This document shows positions 1 to 6,881 of a stretch of 19,975 nt of DNA, piece by piece; position 1 is the stretch's first letter; every line of letters starts with the position of its first letter. The notes under the pieces were generated by a model. The model worked only from the letters and a program-made list of their open reading frames with translations. It did not search any database and was not told the DNA's origin. The DNA is from Pseudomonadota bacterium. Its GTDB lineage: Bacteria; Pseudomonadota; Gammaproteobacteria; Burkholderiales; JABEVD01. The stretch spans positions 1-19,975 of the forward strand of contig JAJZPK010000019.1 of assembly GCA_021811205.1 (NCBI GenBank), given 5' to 3'. Both the position numbers and the translations under genes were made by a program.

Positions 1-1
1 G

Positions 2-1303
2 ATGGAGGCGGCGAGCGGCGTCGACCTTTCCCAATTCAGGCTCTGGTATAGTCAGGCGGGGACCCCAAAAATCGAAGTGACTTCTTCCTTCGATCCGAAA
101 AACAGAACCTATTCGCTGAATTTCGTCCAGTCCTGTCCGCCAACGCCTGGACAGACCGAAAAATTGCCTTTTCACATCCCGGTCGAAATAGGTCTCATCG
201 ACAAAAACGGGAAAGCCTTCGAGCTTCAACTCGAAGGCGAATCCTCCCCTGGCGCCGCCAGCCGCGTTTTCGAAATCAGGGAGAAAAAGCAAACGTTCAC
301 TTTCACAGGCATAGACCATCCCCCCATCCCATCTCTGCTGCGCGGTTTTTCCGCACCGGTCAGGCTCGAATTCCCCTATTCGGAAGACGATCTCGCTTTC
401 CTGATGATGCACGACACCGATGCATTCAACCGATGGGATGCAGGGCAGCGCCTGCTGATGCAGGCGCTCGTTGCGCTCGTCAATGGCGGCAAGTTCGACG
501 AGCGCATCGAGCGCGCATTCGAAAAAATACTGAGAAGCGATGCGGATCCCGCCTTCAGGAGCCTCATGCTGAGCCTGCCCACCGAATCGGAAATCGCCGA
601 AGCAATCGATGCCTTCGACCCCGTGAAGGTCCACGAGGCCAGGAAAACGGCACGGCTGAAATTGGCCAGCCGCCTGGAAGCGGACTTTTCCTCCATTTAC
701 GCCTCCCCCGCGACGGACGCCGGATCAAGGGCGCTCAGGAATCTCTGCCTCGGATTCCTGATGGAGGCTCCGGATCAGGAAACCGTGAGCGCCTGTTTCG
801 AGCAATTCGCCAAGTCCGGCAACATGACCGAAAGCCTGGCCGCCCTCCAGGCGCTCGCCGCGCGCGACTGCCCGGAACGCGGCTTTGCGCTGGAAGCCTT
901 CTTTGAGCGATGGAAGAAGGATGCGCTGGTGCTCGACAAATGGTTCTCAATTCAGGCGACTTCTCCTCTTCCCGGCACCCTGCATGCCGTCAAGCAGCTC
1001 GCCGAACACAAGGCATTCGACGCAAAGAATCCGAACAGGGTACGGGCGCTGATCGGCGCATTCGCCCATGCCAACCCGCTCCATTTCCATACCGAAGCGG
1101 GCTACGATTTCGTATCGGAGTGGGTGCTCGCTATCGACAAGTTCAATCCTCAGGTCGCTTCCAGGCTCGCATCATCGTTCAGCCGCTGGAAGCGGATCGA
1201 GCCCGAAAGAAGCCGCATGATGAAAGCGCATCTCGAGAAGATGCTCCGGGCCCCGGGTCTTTCCAAGGACTTATACGAAATCGTCTCGAAGAGCCTGGCC
1301 TGA
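2..1303 (+). CDS. pepN: Aminopeptidase N, C-terminal part (5' end outside window)
   Basis: This is the C-terminal half of a PepN-type M1 zinc aminopeptidase, which removes N-terminal residues from peptides in the cytoplasm. The visible part, about 434 codons, starts in the segment that links the catalytic domain to the Ig-like beta domain (SQFRLWYSQAGTP near residue 10). It continues through that beta domain (to about residue 105) into the all-helical ARM-like C-terminal domain. The catalytic GAMEN and HExxH motifs lie upstream of the window, so activity cannot be judged here. The family is usually about 870 residues, so roughly half is missing. The methionine codon at position 2 is internal, not a start. 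The 3' end overlaps the convergent DUF3293 gene by 33 bases, leaving no room for a normal terminator. The frame is intact to its TGA. Confidence 0.93.
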   Translation: MEAASGVDLSQFRLWYSQAGTPKIEVTSSFDPKNRTYSLNFVQSCPPTPGQTEKLPFHIPVEIGLIDKNGKAFELQLEGESSPGAASRVFEIREKKQTFTFTGIDHPPIPSLLRGFSAPVRLEFPYSEDDLAFLMMHDTDAFNRWDAGQRLLMQALVALVNGGKFDERIERAFEKILRSDADPAFRSLMLSLPTESEIAEAIDAFDPVKVHEARKTARLKLASRLEADFSSIYASPATDAGSRALRNLCLGFLMEAPDQETVSACFEQFAKSGNMTESLAALQALAARDCPERGFALEAFFERWKKDALVLDKWFSIQATSPLPGTLHAVKQLAEHKAFDAKNPNRVRALIGAFAHANPLHFHTEAGYDFVSEWVLAIDKFNPQVASRLASSFSRWKRIEPERSRMMKAHLEKMLRAPGLSKDLYEIVSKSLA

Positions 1304-1693
1304 AAGCGGCACGAGCCGCGCGGGTTTGCCCGGCTCGCCGCACAGGATCGCGTTCTGGCCGAACTGCCGCCCTATCCTTATCGCCTCCTGCTCGCTGATT
1401 CCGCATACGAGCAGGCTTTTCTCCGGCGGCCAGTCGCCTTCATCGGGAATGCCGAGGCCGGGATGGCTGTCCCTGCCCTTCAGTCTTTCGACAAGCTTTC
1501 CGTGGCGATCCGCATTGTCCTTCACGGGAATCGATCCCGGATTCTCCGCCGATATGAAAGCCCAGGATTGTCCGCCCAAGAGTTCGTCCAGCCTGGACTG
1601 GCATTCGCCGATACGGATGTCGACTGCCTCTTCCGGAAAAAAAACGCGGTAGGTCGTATTGAGGTAAGCCGAAAGAAGATGCGCCTCGATCAA
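1271..1693 (-). CDS. DUF3293 family protein of unknown function
   Basis: This 140-residue protein resembles the DUF3293 family, which has no known function. What I recognise is the opening pattern LLSAYLNTTYRV, the mid-protein AFISAENPGS, the DGDWPPE-like segment (here DEGDWPPEKSLLV) and the closing RFGQNAILCGEPG. The length fits the family. There is no signal peptide or membrane segment, so it is probably cytoplasmic. The start is a TTG whose last two bases form part of the TGA stop of the upstream methyltransferase (TTGA overlap), and no ATG fits the conserved N-terminus. This suggests translational coupling. The gene ends with TAA inside the last 33 bases of convergent pepN. The family assignment rests on recalled motifs; the function is unknown. 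Confidence 0.8.
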   Translation of the reverse strand: MIEAHLLSAYLNTTYRVFFPEEAVDIRIGECQSRLDELLGGQSWAFISAENPGSIPVKDNADRHGKLVERLKGRDSHPGLGIPDEGDWPPEKSLLVCGISEQEAIRIGRQFGQNAILCGEPGKPARLVPLSGQALRDDFV

Positions 1694-2286
1694 GGCTTTC
1701 TCGCGACAAGATCGATCAGCGCGGAGCGACCGCTGTGTCCAGAACCTTCGTCGACCTCGGCTTCATAGGCTGCCAGCCTGAGAATTTCCATGTCGGAAAA
1801 GGCCGCCTCCAGCATCGCCTCCGTATACAGGTTTTCGACCTGAGAAGGGCCGCCCGTCTTGTATTCGAGCTGCCTGGGCGTATAGCCTTCGAGCAGCAAG
1901 ATGCCGCCCGGATTCAGCGCGCCCTTCATGTCAGCAAAAAGCTTCGCCCTGGCTTCGGGTCCGGCGAACTGAATGAAGATCGCAGCAATGACGTCGAAGC
2001 GCTCTCTCCCCCAGTCCCATGACGTCAGATCGGCCGTCTCGAACCGGATGGGAAGGTTGCCTGCCAGCTTTCTCGCCTTTTCCTGGGCAACCGGAGAAAA
2101 ATCGACGGAAAGCACTTCCATACCCAGGCTCGCGAGCCAAGCCCCGTTCCTGCCCTCGCCGTCAGCAACGGCAAGCGCCTTCCGTCCGGGTTCGAGCAAG
2201 TGTGCTTGCGAAGCGAGAAAGGCATTCGGCTTCGTTCCGAACACATATTCCTCGACTGCATAGCGATTGTCCCAGAATTCGCGCAT
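1690..2286 (-). CDS. Class I SAM-dependent methyltransferase, TehB-like
   Basis: This protein of about 198 residues has the Rossmann-type SAM-binding fold: motif I reads AVADGEGRNGAWLA (about residues 39-52), followed by the acidic strand end SVDFSP (about 61-66). The N-terminal FWDNRY...EYVFGTKPN is typical of small TehB/thiopurine-type methyltransferases encoded beside housekeeping genes. The substrate cannot be read from the sequence. I place the start at the ATG at 2286 because GGAG (2295-2292) lies five bases upstream. A GTG at 2292 is in frame but sits inside that ribosome-binding site and would add only two residues. The gene is divergent from mutL, with about 40 bases between the starts, and is followed by the DUF3293 gene through a TTGA overlap, so the two are probably co-transcribed. 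Confidence 0.88.
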   Translation of the reverse strand: MREFWDNRYAVEEYVFGTKPNAFLASQAHLLEPGRKALAVADGEGRNGAWLASLGMEVLSVDFSPVAQEKARKLAGNLPIRFETADLTSWDWGRERFDVIAAIFIQFAGPEARAKLFADMKGALNPGGILLLEGYTPRQLEYKTGGPSQVENLYTEAMLEAAFSDMEILRLAAYEAEVDEGSGHSGRSALIDLVARKP

Positions 2287-2327
2287 TTCCACTCCAAAAC
2301 GCCCATTATGCCGTGTAAAATCCGCCC
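2287..2327. promoter_or_regulatory. Very short divergent promoter region, methyltransferase/mutL
   Basis: Only 41 bases separate the two divergent start codons. On the plus strand TAAAAT (2316-2321) resembles a -10 box and lies six bases before the mutL ATG, with no Shine-Dalgarno sequence between. On the minus strand CATAAT (2310-2305) could be the -10 of the methyltransferase. I see no convincing -35 box for either, so the promoter call is tentative. Confidence 0.35.
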
Positions 2328-4022
2328 ATGGGATACATCAACATCTTGCCTGACCTTCTCGTGAGCCAGATCGCTGCGGGAGAAGTAGTCGAACGGCCCG
2401 CCTCTGCACTCAAGGAACTCCTGGAAAACAGCCTGGACTCCGGGGCAACCGAAATCTCGGTGCACCTCTCCGGGGGGGGGACGAAGCTGATCAGGGTTTC
2501 CGACAACGGTTCGGGAATCGGAAAAGATGATCTTAAGCTTGCGCTCACGCGCCATGCGACAAGCAAGATCTCCAGTCTGGAAGAGCTGCACAAAGTGAGC
2601 AGCCTGGGTTTTCGCGGCGAGGCCTTGGCGAGCATCGCAGCCGTGTCCAGGCTTGTCCTCGCAAGCCGCATGAAGCATCAGGAACATGGCTGGAAGATCG
2701 ATGGCGGCAATGAACCCGAGCCTGCCGCGACAGGATACGGTACAACCGTCGAAGTGCTCGACCTCTATTACAACACGCCCGCCAGGCGCAAATTCCTGAA
2801 GTCCGATGCCACCGAATATGCCCACTGCGCCGAAGTCTTCAAGCGCATTGCACTGTCTTCCCCCGACATCGCCTTTTCACTTCAGCACAACGGCAAATTG
2901 CAGTGGCAATTGAAACCTGCAACGTATGAGGCGCGCATTGCGGACCTGCTCGGAAAAACCTTCTCGGAATCTGCGTTCATGATCGAAGAGACCGCGTCAT
3001 CGCTGTCCATCAGGGGGATGGCATCGAAGCCGGCCCAGGCCTCCTCGTCAAGGGACAACCAGTATTTTTTCGTCAATGGGCGTTTCGTCAGAGACAAGCT
3101 TCTGAATCACGCCTTGAGGCAGGCCTACCAGGATGTGCTGCATCATCAGATGCATCCCGCCTTCGTCCTTTTTCTTTCTATCCCGCCCGAAGAACTCGAC
3201 GTCAACGTGCATCCTGCCAAAACGGAAGTCAGATTCAGGGAATCGCGTGCAGTCCATCAGTTCGTTTACCATGCGCTCGACAAGGGGCTTGCTCCGCCTG
3301 CCGCATCCATCCCGCCCCAGGAGCATCGCCCGAACCAGCCAGTCTTTCAGCCGTCTTTCCAGCAGAAAATGGCTTTCGGCTCACAACAGCCGTTTTACGA
3401 AAAGCTGTTCAGCACGCCGCCCACAGAGGCACAAGAGCAGACCGAATTTCCGCTCGGCTTTGCCCTCGGACAACTCTCCGGCATTTACATCCTGGCGCAG
3501 AACAGAGCAGGACTCGTTGTGGTGGACATGCATGCCGCCCACGAACGCATCGTCTATGAAAAACTCAAGGCATCGGCCTCGAGCCTGGCCACCCAGCCGC
3601 TCCTGATCCCTGCCACCTTTTCGGCGTCCCCTCTCGAGATCGAAACGGCCCTGTCGAATCAGGACTCCCTCAGCGAACTCGGCTTCGACCTTTCCGCCAT
3701 TTCCCCTTCCATGCTCGCCGTACGGGCCATTCCCGCGCTCCTCAAGGAGGCCGATCCTGCTGAGCTGTCCAGGGCCGTCCTGGGCGACATCGCCGAATAC
3801 GGCGCAACCCGCGCTATCACCGAGAGGCGCAACGAATTGCTCGCAACGATGGCATGCCACGGTGCAGTCAGGGCGAAGCGTGCGCTCACACTTCATGAAA
3901 TGAATGCGCTTCTGAGGGAGATGGAAGCGACGGAGCGGTCTGACCAATGCAACCACGGCAGGCCGACCTGGTTCCAGCTCTCCCTGCCCGAGCTCGACAA
4001 GCTCTTCATGCGCGGCAAATGA
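2328..4022 (+). CDS. mutL: DNA mismatch repair protein MutL (endonuclease type)
   Basis: MutL couples mismatch recognition by MutS to strand incision and excision. The 564-residue protein has the GHKL ATPase motifs in order: ELLENSLDSGA (catalytic Glu30, Asn34), DNGSGI (59-64), ATSK (77-80) and GFRGEAL (94-100). A variable linker follows around 320-365, then the dimerisation domain. In that domain DMHAAHERIVYE (400-411) fits the nuclease motif D[QM]HA(X)2E(X)4E, and ACHGAVRA (from 509) and CNHGRP (541-546) supply the other zinc-site residues, as in Neisseria MutL. This implies a nicking MutL and no need for MutH. There is no Shine-Dalgarno before the ATG. A run of nine G occupies codons 49-51. 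The stop overlaps miaA by four bases (ATGA), giving the common mutL-miaA pair. Confidence 0.97.
   Translation: MGYINILPDLLVSQIAAGEVVERPASALKELLENSLDSGATEISVHLSGGGTKLIRVSDNGSGIGKDDLKLALTRHATSKISSLEELHKVSSLGFRGEALASIAAVSRLVLASRMKHQEHGWKIDGGNEPEPAATGYGTTVEVLDLYYNTPARRKFLKSDATEYAHCAEVFKRIALSSPDIAFSLQHNGKLQWQLKPATYEARIADLLGKTFSESAFMIEETASSLSIRGMASKPAQASSSRDNQYFFVNGRFVRDKLLNHALRQAYQDVLHHQMHPAFVLFLSIPPEELDVNVHPAKTEVRFRESRAVHQFVYHALDKGLAPPAASIPPQEHRPNQPVFQPSFQQKMAFGSQQPFYEKLFSTPPTEAQEQTEFPLGFALGQLSGIYILAQNRAGLVVVDMHAAHERIVYEKLKASASSLATQPLLIPATFSASPLEIETALSNQDSLSELGFDLSAISPSMLAVRAIPALLKEADPAELSRAVLGDIAEYGATRAITERRNELLATMACHGAVRAKRALTLHEMNALLREMEATERSDQCNHGRPTWFQLSLPELDKLFMRGK
2472..2480 (+). repeat. 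Homopolymer run of nine G inside mutL
   Basis: Nine consecutive G residues encode three GGG glycine codons (residues 49-51 of MutL), just before the conserved DNGSGI ATPase motif. A gain or loss of one base would truncate MutL in its ATPase domain. The next longest G run I noticed is seven, in hppA near 12173. Confidence 0.9.
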
Positions 4023-4942
4023 AAGGCATTTTCCTGATGGGTCCTACGGCGAGCGGGAAAACGGCGCTTGCCATCGAGCTCGCGCGCATTTTCCCACTTG
4101 AAATCATCAGCGTCGATTCCGCCCAGGTGTTCAGGCACATGGACGTCGGGACCGCGAAGCCGGACAAAAGCATTCTTGCCGAATTCCCCCACCACCTCAT
4201 CGACATCGTCGAACCGACCGATCGCTATTCGGCCGGCGAATTTCTTGTTGACGCGAAAAGACTGGAGGAAGATATCGCAGCAAGGGGGAAAATCCCGCTT
4301 TTCGTCGGCGGAACGATGCTTTATTTCAAGGCGCTCGCGGAAGGTCTTGCCGACCTGCCCAGGGCCGACCCCGCCATTCGAGCGCAAATCGACATGGATG
4401 CAGCAAACCTGGGCTGGCCGGCTCTGCACAATAAGCTCTCGAAAATCGACCCTGAAACGGCAGCAAGGCTGGAGCCTGGCGATTCGCAAAGAATACAGCG
4501 CGCGCTCGAAGTCTGGATGATCTCAGGAAAACCGCTGTCCGAATTCCTGAAGCAGGAAACCGCAAATCGGGAAAACGAATACCTGCGCATCGCGCTCCAG
4601 CCGTCGAACCGGTCGATATTGCACGAAAGAATCGCGAAACGCTTCCAGGCGATGCTTCTCGACGGGCTCGTCGAAGAAACGGAGTCCCTGAGGCAGCGCT
4701 TTGCGCTCGATTCGGCTATGCCTTCCATGCGCGCCGTGGGATATCGCCAAGCCTGGCACTACCTGGCTGGCGATTACGGAAAAGATGAGCTCACGGAAAA
4801 GGGGATCGCAGCAACAAGGCAGCTTGCGAAAAGGCAGATCACCTGGCTGAGGGGCATGAACAATCTGAACGCGTTCGACTGCCTCGCTTCAGATCTCGAT
4901 CGTGCGGCGAAGGCATTGCTGGAAAAAAACCTGGACAAATAA
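4019..4942 (+). CDS. miaA: tRNA dimethylallyltransferase MiaA
   Basis: MiaA transfers a dimethylallyl group from DMAPP to the N6 of adenosine 37 in tRNAs that read codons starting with U. The 307-residue protein has the P-loop GPTASGKT (8-15), then SVDSAQVFRHMDVGTAKP (31-48), HHLIDIVEPTDRYSAGEF, VGGTMLYFKAL with GLADLPRAD, GDSQRIQRALEVW, and MRAVGYRQAW followed by QLAKRQITWLRG near the C-terminus. These are the family landmarks in the right order and the length is typical. I choose the ATG at 4019, which overlaps the mutL TGA as ATGA. An in-frame extension upstream to 3947 lies inside mutL and has no homology value. Co-transcription with mutL is very likely. The cytoplasmic enzyme has no odd feature. 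Confidence 0.97.
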   Translation: MKGIFLMGPTASGKTALAIELARIFPLEIISVDSAQVFRHMDVGTAKPDKSILAEFPHHLIDIVEPTDRYSAGEFLVDAKRLEEDIAARGKIPLFVGGTMLYFKALAEGLADLPRADPAIRAQIDMDAANLGWPALHNKLSKIDPETAARLEPGDSQRIQRALEVWMISGKPLSEFLKQETANRENEYLRIALQPSNRSILHERIAKRFQAMLLDGLVEETESLRQRFALDSAMPSMRAVGYRQAWHYLAGDYGKDELTEKGIAATRQLAKRQITWLRGMNNLNAFDCLASDLDRAAKALLEKNLDK

Positions 4943-4945
4943 ACA

Positions 4946-4973
4946 TTGCATTTCCAGGCAGGTCACCTAGTAT
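4946..4973 (+). promoter_or_regulatory. Possible weak promoter before the PilZ gene
   Basis: TTGCAT (4946-4951) and TAGTAT (4968-4973) are separated by 16 bases in the 62-base gap between miaA and the PilZ gene. They match the sigma-70 boxes at three and four of six positions. The spacing is acceptable but the boxes are weak, so read-through from mutL-miaA is an alternative. Confidence 0.3.
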
Positions 4974-5004
4974 CGGTACAGGCAGCCCCATAGGGAGAAA
5001 TGCG

Positions 5005-5307
5005 ATGCACGTCATTGAGAGAAGGAAAAGGCCGCGTTCTTCCCTGCACTCCAAGGGTTCAGCCCTTGTCGGGAACAGAAGGTTCGGCTTCAGGACGCTT
5101 GACGTATCGATAGGCGGCACCTTCGTCGAATTCGAAGATCATCCCGTGATCCAGAGGGGCGACGGGCTCGACATCAGGCTCGACATCGGATTCGTCGCCA
5201 AGGCCAGGGTTTGCCGTATTTCGAGGAGCCTGAACGGGCAACTCACCGTCGGCCTGATTTTCGACACGCTCGATTTTTCCAGGGAATCGACCTATCCCCG
5301 GCAATGA
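5005..5307 (+). CDS. Small single-domain PilZ protein (c-di-GMP receptor)
   Basis: A 100-residue protein made of little more than one PilZ domain, the bacterial c-di-GMP receptor fold. Both ligand-binding signatures are present: RxxxR as RKRPR (7-11) and DxSxxG as DVSIGG (33-38), so c-di-GMP binding is likely retained. The rest fits a small beta barrel (GTFVEF, DIRLDIGFVAKARVCRI, QLTVGLIFDTL). There is no signal peptide or membrane helix, and no output domain, so it must act by binding a partner that I cannot identify here. The start has a plausible Shine-Dalgarno, GGGAGA (4993-4998), six bases upstream. It follows miaA after 62 bases and its last 16 bases overlap the convergent xseA gene. 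Confidence 0.88.
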   Translation: MHVIERRKRPRSSLHSKGSALVGNRRFGFRTLDVSIGGTFVEFEDHPVIQRGDGLDIRLDIGFVAKARVCRISRSLNGQLTVGLIFDTLDFSRESTYPRQ

Positions 5308-6620
5308 TCCTTGGAAAAGATCTCGGCTCCCGCCTCGCCGCTTCCGAAAGTGATGCCAATTTTTTCCCCGATGTCGACCTGGGAAGCATCGGTGACGATC
5401 ACGCCGTCTTCCTTCCTGACCATGCTGTAGCCTCTTCCCAGCACGGATTGCGGATTGAGATGGGCAAGATGCGCTTCAAGCCGCTCGAGGTGCATGGATG
5501 CACGATCGAGCTTCCCTCTGACCGAATCCTTCATGCGCATGAGCGACGCTTCCATTTTCGCTCTTCTCGAAGAAAGATCCGGCCTTGTGAACTTCTGGGC
5601 CAGGCGGCCCATCTTCCACAGCCGCTGCTCCGACTGCCTGGACCAGGCGCCATCCAGCCTCAGCGCAAGATGCTGGAGATGCAGGCGCCTGTGACTGATT
5701 TTCTCCCTGGGATGGATGAGACGGCGGGACAGATGATCGACATGCTGCATTCTGGATTCGAGAAAATGCCTGGCCATCCTGGCCATCCGGCCGCGCAGTA
5801 CAGCCACCCTCTTCTCGATGTCCTCCCTGTTCGGGCTGGCGAGTTCCGCAGCTCCCGTCGGCGTGGGCGCGCGCATGTCTGCGACGAAATCGGCAATGGT
5901 GAAGTCGGTTTCGTGCCCTACCCCGCACAAGACCGGAATGGGACAAGCGGCGATCGCCAAGGCGACGATTTCCGAATTGAATGCCGAGATGTCCTCCATG
6001 CTCCCGCCGCCCCTGGCAAGAATCAGCGTATCGCAGGCATTGTGTCTGCCAGCTGCGGCAATGGCCGATGCGATCTCGTCAACCGCCCCTTCTCCCTGGA
6101 CTGCAGCCGGGTAGATCACCACCGGAATCGAAGGCATGCGTCGCGCAAGCGTTCTGAGGATATCCTGCAGTGCAGCGGCATGGCGTGAAGTCACGATGCC
6201 GATTCTTTTCGGGAAAGCAGGTATCGCCTTCTTGCGCGAAGCGTCGAACAAGCCCGCGCGGCCCAGCTTTTCCTTGAGCATCAGGAATGCTTCGAAGGTC
6301 GCCCCTTGCCCGGACTTGCGCAGCGCTTCCACGCCGAGCTGGAAGTCGCCTCTCGCCTCGTAAAGGGTCACCAAGGATCTCGCCTCCACCTGCATGCCGT
6401 CCTCGGGCCTCCAGTCGAGATACTGGTTCTTCTGACGGAACATGACGCAGCGCACGGAAGCCGATGCGTCCTTCAGCGAAAAATACCAGTGCCCGGATGC
6501 AGCCTTCGTGAAATTGGATATCTCTCCGGCCACCCACATGAGGGGAAATCCCTCTTCGAGCAGCCGGCGCGCCGCCCGGTTGAGCTCGCTGACCGTCATG
6601 ATGTTGTTCATCCCTGTCAT
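5292..6620 (-). CDS. xseA: Exodeoxyribonuclease VII large subunit
   Basis: XseA is the large, catalytic subunit of exonuclease VII, which degrades single-stranded DNA from both ends in repair and recombination together with the small subunit XseB, not encoded in this window. The 442-residue protein opens with an OB-fold nucleic-acid-binding domain (MTVSELNRAARRLLEE, WVAGEISNF, SGHWYFSLKD, VRCVMFR). The catalytic domain follows: GIVTSRHAAALQDILRTL, ARGGGSMEDISAFN, GVGHETDFTIADFVADMRA and PTPTGAAELASP. A helical coiled-coil segment and the family-typical VLGRGYSMV close it. The length is close to the usual 450. I use the ATG at 6620; it has no clear Shine-Dalgarno, and in-frame ATGs at 6611 and 6599 are alternatives that still keep TVSEL. 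It is tail-to-tail with the PilZ gene and divergent from exbB. Confidence 0.97.
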   Translation of the reverse strand: MTGMNNIMTVSELNRAARRLLEEGFPLMWVAGEISNFTKAASGHWYFSLKDASASVRCVMFRQKNQYLDWRPEDGMQVEARSLVTLYEARGDFQLGVEALRKSGQGATFEAFLMLKEKLGRAGLFDASRKKAIPAFPKRIGIVTSRHAAALQDILRTLARRMPSIPVVIYPAAVQGEGAVDEIASAIAAAGRHNACDTLILARGGGSMEDISAFNSEIVALAIAACPIPVLCGVGHETDFTIADFVADMRAPTPTGAAELASPNREDIEKRVAVLRGRMARMARHFLESRMQHVDHLSRRLIHPREKISHRRLHLQHLALRLDGAWSRQSEQRLWKMGRLAQKFTRPDLSSRRAKMEASLMRMKDSVRGKLDRASMHLERLEAHLAHLNPQSVLGRGYSMVRKEDGVIVTDASQVDIGEKIGITFGSGEAGAEIFSKDHCRG

Positions 6621-6767
6621 TTTAATTCAACATTTTCAGCGAAGCCATTTAATTTAACTATATCATTGTTTTGTATGGTTTATTTTTGTGCTCAAATTTT
6701 GATCCGTACCGGTAAAAACCTTACGAAAGGCTTACTTAAGTCTTCAAAACCAGAGTTACAAACAAAG

Positions 6768-6790
6768 TTATCCACAGAAAATGTGGATAG
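6768..6790. repeat. Inverted pair of DnaA-box-like 9-mers
   Basis: TATCCACA (6769-6776) and TGTGGATA (6782-6789) form a perfect 8-base inverted repeat around a 5-base GAAAA spacer. The left arm with the preceding T is an exact DnaA box, TTATCCACA. The right arm, read on the minus strand, is CTATCCACA, one mismatch from it. Confidence 0.75.
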
Positions 6791-6828
6791 ATAAAAATGC
6801 TTGTGTTATTCGGCAGTTATCCAGCATC

Positions 6829-6857
6829 TTGAAGAATTTTGCATTGCAGGCTAAAGT
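6829..6857 (+). promoter_or_regulatory. Candidate sigma-70 promoter for the exbB operon
   Basis: TTGAAG (6829-6834) and TAAAGT (6852-6857) match the -35 and -10 boxes at four of six positions each with the ideal 17-base spacing. Transcription would begin near 6864, giving a leader of about 18 bases that contains the GGAGA ribosome-binding site (6872-6876) of exbB. The partial DnaA-like site at 6817-6825 ends just upstream of the -35. Confidence 0.5.
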
Positions 6858-6881
6858 ATCGGCCTATTCTTGGAGAAAGTC

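Larger units (their letters stand above)
6621..6881. other. AT-rich intergenic region with DnaA-box-like sites
   Basis: This 261-base gap between divergent xseA and exbB is the largest non-coding stretch in the window. Its first 80 bases (6621-6700) hold only 19 G or C by hand count, about 24 percent, against GC-rich flanks. About 70 bases further right lie DnaA-box-like sequences: a perfect TTATCCACA (6768-6776), its near-perfect inverted partner TGTGGATAG (6782-6790), and a partial match TTATCCAGC (6817-6825). An AT-rich stretch beside DnaA boxes is the layout of a bacterial origin unwinding region. It is also compatible with DnaA control of the flanking promoters. Neither dnaA nor dnaN is in the window, so origin function is only a possibility. 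Confidence 0.5.

Noticed and set aside
1271..1303. The pepN/DUF3293 end overlap as evidence of a broken gene
   Set aside because: Both proteins end where their families usually end, so this is a normal convergent overlap in a compact genome. The same applies to the PilZ/xseA and patB/pgm overlaps.
5211..6188. A 325-codon open frame on the plus strand across xseA
   Set aside because: It is antisense to an intact xseA and has no recognisable motif.
6768..6790. The TATCCACA/TGTGGATA inverted repeat as a terminator
   Set aside because: The stem is not GC-rich, no T run follows, and no gene ends nearby; both arms match DnaA boxes better.
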